Below, piece by piece: positions 1 to 5,654 of a stretch of 6,975 bases of DNA; position 1 is the first letter of the stretch; the number at the start of each line of letters is the position of its first letter. Location of the stretch: positions 1-6,975 of the forward strand of contig JALQXV010000083.1 in assembly GCA_023263015.1 (NCBI GenBank), in the 5' to 3' direction. The notes beneath the pieces are model-generated. The model saw nothing but the letters and a program-made list of their open reading frames with translations, searched no databases and was not told where the DNA came from. Origin of the DNA: Candidatus Saccharimonadia bacterium. GTDB taxonomy: Bacteria > Patescibacteriota > Saccharimonadia > Saccharimonadales > 2-12-FULL-41-12. The position numbers and the translations under genes were made by a program.

Positions 1-650
1 CGTATAGTCATGACTCGATAGTTACCGTCTTCACTCACGCTGTCTGTCATAAATTTACTAAGTGCATAAAATAAGCCATATACCTGATCAGACCCAACTC
101 CACTAGGGTGAACCTGTGTTAGTGTAGCGTGATGCGGCCCAATGGGTACGATTGTCGTGTTGGGCTTGTTGCCAGCCGATAATCCAATGGTTGCAAATAG
201 TACTGACTGTAGATAGATTCGTTGGCGATTTTCCCAATCTTTTTGACTGTGTGCGGTGTTTGGATTGATAAGTTGATTATAAAAAACGCCTAGATTACGA
301 GGATATAGAACGCTAAATTGATCACCCGAAATTAAGTACGGCAGATCAGGATCGAAACGTTTAGCATGAATGTACGCTAAAATTTCAGAAACTTCGCTTG
401 CTGGAGCTCGCTTGCCACCAAAAAATGTATTTTGAAGTATCAAAAAACCCGATTTAACGTAACCAACACCACTCGCAAACCAGCCACTATATACTCGCAT
501 CTTGTAGTTAACGATAAAATCAATTTCACCATTTTTCGTTATGTAAGTACCAAATGGTTTTTTAAAAATAGTAACTCGCGCGTATGGATTGGTAATATGA
601 AACCAAACACAAATGATGAGTGCGATTATAATGAGTAGTACGAAAAGCAT
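1..650 (-). CDS. Unrecognised N-terminally membrane-anchored protein, partial (C-terminus beyond left edge)
   Basis: This open frame begins at an ATG (650-648) and stays open for 216 codons to the left edge, so the C-terminus is missing. Residues 2-17 form one hydrophobic helix rich in Leu and Ile, followed by a soluble region, so it is probably a signal anchor with the rest outside the cell. The soluble part is rich in Tyr, Phe and Asn. It contains a segment that looks like a conserved motif around residues 105-130 (PYLISGDQF, LYPRNLGVFY, INPNT), then DWENRQRIYLQ at about 138-148. I do not recognise the family. The motif style faintly recalls six-hairpin sugar hydrolases, but I cannot support that. 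The start lies 12 nt after the stop of the upstream MscS-type gene on the same strand, and TAGAG spanning that stop could serve as a weak ribosome binding site, so the two are probably cotranscribed. The frame is real, because an ATG-initiated 216-codon stretch without a stop is unlikely by chance here. Confidence 0.8.
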   Translation of the reverse strand, partial: MLFVLLIIIALIICVWFHITNPYARVTIFKKPFGTYITKNGEIDFIVNYKMRVYSGWFASGVGYVKSGFLILQNTFFGGKRAPASEVSEILAYIHAKRFDPDLPYLISGDQFSVLYPRNLGVFYNQLINPNTAHSQKDWENRQRIYLQSVLFATIGLSAGNKPNTTIVPIGPHHATLTQVHPSGVGSDQVYGLFYALSKFMTDSVSEDGNYRVMTI

Positions 651-662
651 ACTCTTGCAGCT

Positions 663-1628
663 CTAGTTTTTGGTTTTCTTCTTTGGTTTCACTGTACTCA
701 TCGCCTTGGGATTGATTGAGTGCTTAAACTGTCGTTCCGCCGCAGGGTCGGTATAGCGCACGATTGGACCGTGCACAATAAGTGGATCCTTCTTGCTATC
801 GGCTTGCGTAATTGCTTTAACCGCAAAATCTTCGATCAACCACTCACGCCCTGGCGCTGTTTGACCTTCAATTGTAATTCTCCAAATGCCACCACTTTCT
901 TCCTCTTCTTTAATCTCTAAGGGACGTGCAATCATGGTTGCCCCGTTTGGCATAGTCCTAATAACTTTACCAAGCAGCTTTCGTCCTTTATGCAGGTCAC
1001 TAAAGAATGTATCCACCGACATCGTTTTAACGCCTCGTGGAGTGACTCGGACTGCTTGTATATGCTGGTTGTGAATCCAGATCATTTCACCACTTAAGGC
1101 ACGGATCTTTGTAGACCGTAAGTTGATCTGTTCAACGACGCCACTCATTTCAATGAATGGATCGACTACAATGTGATCACCCACGTTATACCACTGCTCA
1201 ACGATCATTGATGTACCGGTTGTTAAGTCACGGAGCAATGGACCGATAGTTGCTGCGCCGAGAACGATAAAGAATGTACTAGCACCAATTACTGCAATCG
1301 GTGCGTTAGTTGGATTAGCCACGCGCCAGGCGAGGAACAAACAAAGCCCAATAACGACCAAACGAATTACGGCGGCACCAACACTTAAAAAAGTTTCTGT
1401 TCGACGAACCTGCAAAAGATGGTCGCCCTTGCTTCGACTTTTTGGCTTGACGGTAATGATTGAAGCTAACCAAAATAATCCTCTGGTAATCAGTCGATTG
1501 ATCAGAAGTGCAACGCCTAGTGCGATAATGGCAGCAACTAGCAATCTTATAAAAAGAGCAGACAGTGTGATGTTAGATTCTGGCCATAAATTCTCAAAAG
1601 AAAAGGCACCAAAAAAGAAAGGGGTCAT
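663..1628 (-). CDS. MscS-family small-conductance mechanosensitive channel
   Basis: The 321-residue protein should be an inner-membrane channel that opens under membrane tension to release solutes during hypo-osmotic shock. Three membrane helices are visible at about residues 22-46, 80-103 and 108-138. The third is the Gly/Ala-rich pore helix and runs into the signature region ATIGPLLRDL, then EQWYNVGDHI. The MscS beta domain follows (about 140-195), with GVVEQINLRSTKIRALSGE and the IHN sequence where many relatives have IPN. The alpha/beta C-terminal domain extends to about 290, and a Lys-rich tail ends the protein. Its length is close to that of E. coli MscS (286 residues), with additions at both ends. 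The ATG at 1628 is preceded by GGAG (plus-strand 1634-1637) at 5 nt, which supports this start. It is probably first in an operon with the membrane-anchored protein downstream. I am sure of the family; the gating properties cannot be read from sequence. Confidence 0.94.
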   Translation of the reverse strand: MTPFFFGAFSFENLWPESNITLSALFIRLLVAAIIALGVALLINRLITRGLFWLASIITVKPKSRSKGDHLLQVRRTETFLSVGAAVIRLVVIGLCLFLAWRVANPTNAPIAVIGASTFFIVLGAATIGPLLRDLTTGTSMIVEQWYNVGDHIVVDPFIEMSGVVEQINLRSTKIRALSGEMIWIHNQHIQAVRVTPRGVKTMSVDTFFSDLHKGRKLLGKVIRTMPNGATMIARPLEIKEEEESGGIWRITIEGQTAPGREWLIEDFAVKAITQADSKKDPLIVHGPIVRYTDPAAERQFKHSINPKAMSTVKPKKKTKN

Positions 1629-1729
1629 GCATTCTCCGTAGCGTTAATCATTATCTATATACTAACATGGTTAGCTATAATTTTATGGCATACAATAGAA
1701 GTATAAGTAACTAAATAAGGAACCCAAGC
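1629..1729. promoter_or_regulatory. Divergent intergenic region with candidate -10 boxes
   Basis: This 101-bp AT-rich gap separates the divergent MscS and VOC genes and must hold both promoters. For the plus-strand gene there are two candidate -10 boxes: a consensus TATAAT at 1676-1681, without a good -35, and TACAAT at 1691-1696, with a weak TGGTTA (1668-1673) 17 bp upstream. For the minus-strand gene, GATAAT (complement of 1650-1655) is the best -10 candidate, again with no convincing -35. AAGGA at 1717-1721 is the ribosome binding site of the VOC gene. The assignment to a particular box is uncertain. Confidence 0.35.
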
Positions 1730-2140
1730 ATGAGTGATATAAAGTGTGATCCATATTTCTTTTTTAAAGGAGACTGTCGTCAGGCAATGGAATTTTATCA
1801 GGGAATTTTTGGCGGTGAGTTAATTTTTAAAACGTACGCCGACTTCGATATGGTTTCAGATGATCGCCCAGCCGAACAAATAATGCACGCTGCCCTTTTA
1901 GGTGGAGCTGTCGACATTATGGGTAGCGATACGCCGCAAGCCAGTGAAAAAGCAGCCAAGGTTAGCATCTCTCTCATGGGAACTGACAAAGCAAAAATGG
2001 CTAAAATTTTTGAAGGCCTTAGCCAAGATGTCGAAGTAATTTACCCGCTTAAACAAGAAGTTTGGGGCGATACATTTGGAAGTGTAGTCGATAAGTTCAG
2101 TATTGAATGGTTGATTAATATTAGCGCGCCCGAGGCCTAA
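1730..2140 (+). CDS. PhnB-like VOC (glyoxalase/bleomycin-resistance) family protein
   Basis: The 136-residue soluble protein has the pattern of the PhnB/YjdN branch of the vicinal oxygen chelate superfamily. It opens with a beta strand and helix, DPYFFFKGDCRQAMEFYQGIFGGEL (residues 7-31, quoted here as the family opening). It continues with MHAALLGGAVDIMGSD (52-67) and a second half of the same fold, VSISLMG (78-84), closing with WGDTFGSVVDKFSIEW (112-127), the usual WGdxfGxvxDxfGxxW signature. H53 and E126 sit where metal ligands lie in enzymatic members, but many PhnB-like proteins have no known substrate, so none is assigned. AAGGA (1717-1721) lies 8 nt before the ATG and supports the start. 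The gene stands alone on the plus strand and its stop overlaps the stop of the convergent acyltransferase gene by 4 nt. Confidence 0.9.
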   Translation: MSDIKCDPYFFFKGDCRQAMEFYQGIFGGELIFKTYADFDMVSDDRPAEQIMHAALLGGAVDIMGSDTPQASEKAAKVSISLMGTDKAKMAKIFEGLSQDVEVIYPLKQEVWGDTFGSVVDKFSIEWLINISAPEA

Positions 2141-2913
2141 GCGGCTACTCGAGCATCAGTCACTGCTGTACAGCGTAATAATTCACGCGTCACGTCTTCA
2201 GTAACTTGGTCTGGGCTTGGGGCCAATGAAAATGGTGTACCGATATGAACGGCCGGTCTTAGGTCAATCCTACTGCCATCATAACTTATGCCAACTGGCA
2301 GTATTAAGAAGTTATTGGGTCGCTCAATGCTTGTAGCAATTTTGCCGATACCAGACCTAACACGAGCTGCTTTATCGCGCGTGCCTTGCGGAAAAATTGC
2401 GATATTGTAATCTTGGTTAGCTTTGTCGATGCAAATTCCAAGCAACCTATCTGTCGCAGTTTGCTGAAGATCAGTTCGAACCTCAATTGGTAGGTCGCTA
2501 TTTGCAACATCTTTTTTTCTAAAGGTTGGCAGAGCCACAAAGTTATCTAAGAACGGTCTAATTGGCGGCACCCTAAAAATAGGAGCCTTGCCGGGAATAT
2601 AGGTCTGAGCAATCAATGGGTTCAGGCATTCTTCGCGCTTAGCAATTGAGGCCAATACAAACTGATCAGCTGCCGTAATGTGGTTAGCGACCATTAGTAC
2701 CTTTTTGTCATCGGCAAAATGGTCTTCAATTACAGTAGGCGCACCAAAATCATACGTTACATCTGGACGATATATCTTTCCAAATACGCCGTGCAAAAAT
2801 TTGGCCACGTTTTCGTTTGGTTCTCGGTCTTGATAGTAGTCGTAAACCGCTTCACAGTTCTCTAGTACAACTTCTGGGCGCTTCATACTGTTGATTTTAC
2901 CTAAAATCAACAC
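2137..2913 (-). CDS. PlsC-like 1-acyl-sn-glycerol-3-phosphate acyltransferase family protein
   Basis: This protein of 258 residues (or 249 from the internal ATG) belongs to the PlsC/LPLAT family, which transfers fatty acyl groups to lysophosphatidate or similar acceptors in phospholipid synthesis. Numbered from the GTG, the catalytic HX4D motif is H78...D83 (NHITAAD), motif II is around PTFRKK (129-134), motif III is FPQGTR (174-179) and motif IV is ILPVGI (204-209). Motif III has Gln176 where the family norm is Glu (FPEGTR), which may change acceptor binding. No membrane helix is visible, so it is probably peripheral. The start is uncertain. The longest frame begins at GTG (2913-2911), which has no ribosome binding site. 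ATG at 2886 is nine codons later, with AGG 13 nt upstream inside a perfect inverted repeat, and I favour this ATG. The gene follows the OB-fold gene by 30-57 nt on the same strand and may be third in the malic enzyme operon. Confidence 0.87.
   Translation of the reverse strand: MLILGKINSMKRPEVVLENCEAVYDYYQDREPNENVAKFLHGVFGKIYRPDVTYDFGAPTVIEDHFADDKKVLMVANHITAADQFVLASIAKREECLNPLIAQTYIPGKAPIFRVPPIRPFLDNFVALPTFRKKDVANSDLPIEVRTDLQQTATDRLLGICIDKANQDYNIAIFPQGTRDKAARVRSGIGKIATSIERPNNFLILPVGISYDGSRIDLRPAVHIGTPFSLAPSPDQVTEDVTRELLRCTAVTDARVAA
2889..2912. repeat. 24-bp perfect inverted repeat in the acyltransferase leader
   Basis: Two 11-bp arms, TGTTGATTTTA and TAAAATCAACA, flank a CC centre without mismatch. 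The repeat ends 2 bp before the favoured ATG (2886) of the acyltransferase and includes most of the alternative GTG start. There is no T-run after it on either strand, so it does not look like an intrinsic terminator. It could be an operator for a dimeric regulator. As RNA it could form a 10-bp hairpin with the only AGG of the leader in the loop, which would affect ribosome binding. Confidence 0.75.
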
Positions 2914-2943
2914 AGAAACATATTTGTTATGCTTAGTTATATT

Positions 2944-3366
2944 CTAAAGTTTCTGGAGCTTTTCAACCTTAATAACGCCTGCAATATCAAATTTCGAATT
3001 ACCATTTGGTGGTTGCAGCGCTCCAAAAACTTCTATTTTTGATCCGGTCGGTTGGGAGCCAGTAAGGGTCGGGTCGTCGGCATTCAAGCCGTACCACTTG
3101 CCATCATCAGCGTTTAAACCAATTGCACATTCCATCGTCATAGGGCCGCTGCCTTTTGACGGCAAGCAACCTACTTCACCACGGATAGTGACTGGTTGTG
3201 ATTGAGGCAACTCCTGATTTGAGGCATCTGGTTGTTGATCAACCTTTGGACTTACGAGCGGCTTTGGTTTTGGGTCAGTCTCGTTTCCAAGTAGTAAATA
3301 TCCAAGTAAGCCAACTATAGCAACAACTCCGACTATCAACAGTATCTTGGTTGCACGCGAATTCAT
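2944..3366 (-). CDS. Membrane-anchored extracytoplasmic protein, probable OB-fold-like domain
   Basis: The 140-residue protein has one N-terminal membrane helix (residues 8-27) after a short basic start, so it is probably a signal anchor with the C-terminus outside. A Pro/Gln-rich linker (about 30-58) leads to a small beta-rich domain (59-137), with VTIRGEVGCL, TMECAIGL, GSKIEVFGALQPP and KFDIAGVIKVEKL. This strand pattern resembles the small OB-fold domains common in CPR surface proteins, but the assignment is by look only. Cys67 and Cys80 could form a disulphide. The hexapeptide GLNADD occurs twice (83-88 and 93-98). The ATG overlaps the stop of the malic enzyme gene (ATGA, 3363-3366), and AGGA lies 6 nt upstream inside that gene, so the two are almost certainly cotranscribed and may be translationally coupled. 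The function is unknown, and the link to malate metabolism may be positional only. Confidence 0.82.
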   Translation of the reverse strand: MNSRATKILLIVGVVAIVGLLGYLLLGNETDPKPKPLVSPKVDQQPDASNQELPQSQPVTIRGEVGCLPSKGSGPMTMECAIGLNADDGKWYGLNADDPTLTGSQPTGSKIEVFGALQPPNGNSKFDIAGVIKVEKLQKL

Positions 3367-4502
3367 TTAATTTCCTGTGAAATAGCTGGTACTAGGCGTT
3401 CATCCATGACCGAAGGGATTATTTCATCTGGAGTTGGATTTTCAACGAGCTGAGCGATCGCATTGGCAGCAGCCAATTTGTGCTGCTCGGTAATATCTCG
3501 AACATTGTTGTCGAGAGCGCCTCTAAAAATACCAGGAAACGCTAGCGCGTTATTAACTTGGTTAGGAAAATCACTTCGTCCAGTTGCTACAATAGCTGCT
3601 CCTGCGGCTTTAGCCTCGTCTGGAAGAATTTCTGGAACAGGATTGGCCATTGCGAAAATGATCGAATCTGGCTTCATGGTTTTAATCATTTCTTGGGTCA
3701 CAACTTTCGGCTGAGAAACACCCAAGAAAATATCTGCGTCAACCATAGCGTCTGACAAGGCACCTGACTGATTAGAGACAATAATATTGTCGGTTATTAA
3801 CTTTTGCTTAACGCTATTTAGGTCGTCCCGACTGCTTCCAACAATGCCTTTACTGTCAATTGCAACGATCTGAATTGTTGGGGCGTATTCTTTTAATAAT
3901 TTCATAATGGCCACACCTGCAGCGCCAACTCCACTCACCACAACTTTACAGTTATTAAGATCACGGTTAGTTATTTTGCATGCGTTAATAAGTCCTGCCA
4001 ACGAAACGATTGCCGTGCCATGTTGGTCATCGTGAAATACCGGTATTGGCAACGCGGCTTTTAAGCGTTCTTCGACTTCAAAGCAAATCGGAGCAGCAAT
4101 ATCTTCGAGATTAATACCGCCAAATGACGGTGCAATAGCGGTAACAGCCTGCACAATTTCATCGGCAGAATGTACATCAAGGATAATTGGCACTGCATCT
4201 ATGTCTGCAAAATGCTTAAATAGTAGCGACTTACCTTCCATAACGGGCAATGAGCCATATGGACCGATATTACCTAAGCCAAGAACCGCCGAGCCATCGC
4301 TAATTACTGCGACATTATTTCCAAGCCACGTATAGTCACGAGCTTCTTCGGGATGTTCAGCAACATGCGAACTTACCGCTCCGACACCAGGGGTGTAATA
4401 AATAGCAAGCTTTTCCTTTTCGAGCTGTTGGTCTTTAAGTTCAACCGAAATTTTGCCTTTTAATTTTTTATGTTCCTCAAGTGCTCTTTGTGCATAATCC
4501 AT
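3363..4502 (-). CDS. NAD-type malic enzyme (malate dehydrogenase, oxaloacetate-decarboxylating)
   Basis: This cytoplasmic enzyme oxidatively decarboxylates malate to pyruvate and CO2, reducing NAD(P)+. At 379 residues it matches the short bacterial form without a phosphotransacetylase domain. Visible motifs are YTPGV with catalytic Tyr36, SDGSAVLGLGNIGP (68-81), EGKSLLFKHFADIDAVPI with catalytic Lys91, and metal ligands in NLEDI (Glu132, Asp133) and FHDDQHGT (Asp158). The Rossmann loop GVGAAG (191-196) is followed by Asp216 at the end of the second strand, which favours NAD over NADP. MANPVPE (285-291) and ATGRSDFPNQVNNALAFPGIFRGAL (306-330, the C-terminal signature) complete the fold. The ATG at 4502 has no clear ribosome binding site, and a candidate promoter places transcription start at or next to the ATG, so the transcript may be leaderless. 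The gene is divergent from the cyo cluster and overlaps the next gene by 4 nt. Confidence 0.97.
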   Translation of the reverse strand: MDYAQRALEEHKKLKGKISVELKDQQLEKEKLAIYYTPGVGAVSSHVAEHPEEARDYTWLGNNVAVISDGSAVLGLGNIGPYGSLPVMEGKSLLFKHFADIDAVPIILDVHSADEIVQAVTAIAPSFGGINLEDIAAPICFEVEERLKAALPIPVFHDDQHGTAIVSLAGLINACKITNRDLNNCKVVVSGVGAAGVAIMKLLKEYAPTIQIVAIDSKGIVGSSRDDLNSVKQKLITDNIIVSNQSGALSDAMVDADIFLGVSQPKVVTQEMIKTMKPDSIIFAMANPVPEILPDEAKAAGAAIVATGRSDFPNQVNNALAFPGIFRGALDNNVRDITEQHKLAAANAIAQLVENPTPDEIIPSVMDERLVPAISQEIK

Positions 4503-4538
4503 CTTTACATAGTAGACGTTTGATCAATCAGCTGTAAA
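4503..4538 (-). promoter_or_regulatory. Candidate promoter of the malic enzyme gene
   Basis: Reading the minus strand, TTTACA (complement of 4533-4538, five of six to the -35 consensus) is followed after 18 bp by TACTAT (complement of 4509-4514, four of six to the -10 consensus). Only 6 nt separate the -10 box from the ATG at 4502, so transcription would start at about the A of the start codon. This fits the lack of a ribosome binding site, but it is a prediction from pattern only. Confidence 0.45.
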
Positions 4539-4542
4539 GCTG
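4520..4542. repeat. Palindrome and inverted repeat in the malic enzyme/cyo divergent region
   Basis: TTGATCAA at 4520-4527 is a perfect 8-bp palindrome. CAGCT (4529-4533) and AGCTG (4538-4542) form an inverted repeat with a 4-bp spacer that covers the candidate -35 box of the malic enzyme promoter. Both lie in the 54-bp gap that must control two divergent transcripts, so they are candidate sites for a shared regulator. Both are short enough to arise by chance. Confidence 0.4.
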
Positions 4543-4556
4543 TTAAGGTTATAACT

Positions 4557-4739
4557 ATGTATTTTGCACACGCCGGACACGACCACGCAGAAGAGGCAAC
4601 CGTAAAGTCAGCTCAGACACCAGCCGCTCAACAGAGCAATTCATTAGACGCAACTTTTATCGTTGCAGCAGCGGTGATCGTCGTTATTGGTGCTGCAGTA
4701 GCGGTTTACTTTTTACGTTCAAACAAGTCCAAAAAATGA
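4557..4739 (+). CDS. Small His-rich single-pass membrane protein preceding cyoA
   Basis: This 60-residue protein has no family that I recognise. It starts with a His-rich acidic stretch, MYFAHAGHDHAEE, with His5, His8 and His10 plus Asp9, Glu12 and Glu13. An Ala/Gln/Ser-rich linker follows, then one membrane helix at about residues 32-53 and a basic tail, RSNKSKK. By the positive-inside rule the tail is cytoplasmic and the His-rich end faces outward. AAGG (4545-4548) lies 8 nt before the ATG and supports the start. It ends in TGA 33 nt before cyoA on the same strand, so cotranscription is likely. The His pattern and place suggest copper or other metal binding for oxidase assembly, or a small accessory subunit, but this is inference from context and composition. 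The frame is trusted because of its clear ribosome binding site, clean topology and conserved-looking context. Confidence 0.82.
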   Translation: MYFAHAGHDHAEEATVKSAQTPAAQQSNSLDATFIVAAAVIVVIGAAVAVYFLRSNKSKK

Positions 4740-4747
4740 ACTGCTTA

Positions 4748-4756
4748 TGGTATTAT
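4748..4756 (+). promoter_or_regulatory. Possible extended -10 promoter before cyoA
   Basis: TGGTATTAT matches the extended -10 pattern TGnTAtaaT with one difference in the hexamer (TATTAT). No -35 box is seen at the right distance, which is tolerable for extended -10 promoters. Transcription would start about 10 nt before the cyoA ATG. It could give cyoAB an internal promoter independent of the small upstream gene. TAGAG at 4761-4765 is the only weak ribosome binding site candidate for cyoA. Confidence 0.3.
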
Positions 4757-4772
4757 TCGATAGAGTAAACCA

Positions 4773-5654
4773 ATGAGTAAAAAATATACGTGGGGTCTGT
4801 TTTCAATACTAGCGATATTGCTAGTTGGAGCGTTAGCATTCTTTTTTCAGGATGCTACGTTTGATGTCCTTGACCCCCGTGGAGCTATTGCACAGCAACA
4901 GCGCGAACTAATGGTCATTGTAACCCTACTAATGTTAATTGTAGTTATACCTGTATTTGTGTTAGTTACTCTTATTGTATTTAAGTATCGTGACGGCAAG
5001 AACAGTGAGTATGACCCTAGTTTAGAGGGCAACAAAGCGTTAGAAGTTATCTGGTGGACCATTCCATTAGCCGTAATTGTTGTGTTGTCAGGTGTAATTT
5101 GGAAAAGCTCACACCAACTTGATCCATTCCGTCCGGTAGCAGCAGAAAAGAAGCCTATAACCGTTCAAGTCGTGTCTTTGCAATGGAAATGGTTATTTAT
5201 TTATCCAGAGCAAAACATTGCCACCGTCAACTACTTGCAGGTTCCAGAAGATACGCCAATTAATTTTAAACTTACTTCCGATGCGCCGATGAACTCTTTC
5301 TGGATACCGCAACTCGGTGGTCAGGTTTACACCATGTCTGGCATGGAAACCAGCTTACACTTAATTGCAAATGAACCTGGTGAATACATCGGGAAATCTG
5401 CTAACTTAAGCGGCGAAGGCTTTGCTGGCATGCACTTTACTACTAAGGCAACTTCTGACGCAGAGTTTGAGCAGTGGGTACAAACCGTTAAACAAGCGCC
5501 GCGTAATTTAACATTTGAAGACTATAAAACCTTAGCTGCACCAAGTGAAAACGACACAGTTAAATACTATGCATCTAAAGAAAAAGATCTGTTTAAATCT
5601 ATCATTCAAAAGTACACTGCCCCTGGCAGTACTGGACACGAGGAGATGCATTAA
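4773..5654 (+). CDS. cyoA: Cytochrome bo3-type ubiquinol oxidase subunit II
   Basis: Subunit II of the proton-pumping quinol:O2 oxidoreductase, with two membrane helices and an extracytoplasmic cupredoxin domain. The 293 residues show an N-terminal hydrophobic segment (8-25), VLDPRGAIAQQQREL (32-46), helix 1 (47-71), helix 2 (90-110, containing VIWWTIPL), then the cupredoxin domain with LQWKWLFIYPEQNIATVN (136-153), SDAPMNSFWIPQLGGQVYTMSGM (169-191) and LHLIANEPG (195-203). These closely match E. coli CyoA. The protein has no Cys at all, so the dinuclear CuA site of cytochrome c oxidases is absent, which marks a quinol oxidase. It also lacks the lipobox Cys that anchors E. coli CyoA, so it should not be a lipoprotein. 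The C-terminus ends in HEEMH and lacks most of the long His/Met-rich tail of the 315-residue E. coli protein. cyoB begins on the base after its stop. Confidence 0.97.
   Translation: MSKKYTWGLFSILAILLVGALAFFFQDATFDVLDPRGAIAQQQRELMVIVTLLMLIVVIPVFVLVTLIVFKYRDGKNSEYDPSLEGNKALEVIWWTIPLAVIVVLSGVIWKSSHQLDPFRPVAAEKKPITVQVVSLQWKWLFIYPEQNIATVNYLQVPEDTPINFKLTSDAPMNSFWIPQLGGQVYTMSGMETSLHLIANEPGEYIGKSANLSGEGFAGMHFTTKATSDAEFEQWVQTVKQAPRNLTFEDYKTLAAPSENDTVKYYASKEKDLFKSIIQKYTAPGSTGHEEMH

Noticed and set aside
432..638. Plus-strand 68-codon ORF
   Set aside because: It lies opposite the longer minus-strand frame with an N-terminal membrane helix, has no ribosome binding site, and shows no coherent protein pattern.
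2131..2151. Possible bidirectional terminator hairpin at the VOC/acyltransferase junction (CGAGGCC with GGC and CTCG)
   Set aside because: The stem is interrupted by a 2-nt bulge, there is no T-run on either strand, and it lies within the acyltransferase coding end.
3463..3755. Plus-strand ORFs of 83 and 65 codons inside the malic enzyme gene
   Set aside because: They are antisense to strongly conserved malic enzyme motifs and have no start signals.
4550..4555. TATAAC as a -10 box for the cyo cluster
   Set aside because: It lies only 1 nt from the start codon of the small gene and between that start and its ribosome binding site, so it cannot drive a transcript that uses this site.
4557..4739. 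UGA read as glycine, as in Gracilibacteria/Absconditabacteria
   Set aside because: Two genes end naturally at TGA (3365-3363 and 4737-4739), one in a classic ATGA overlap, and no long gene here has an in-frame TGA.
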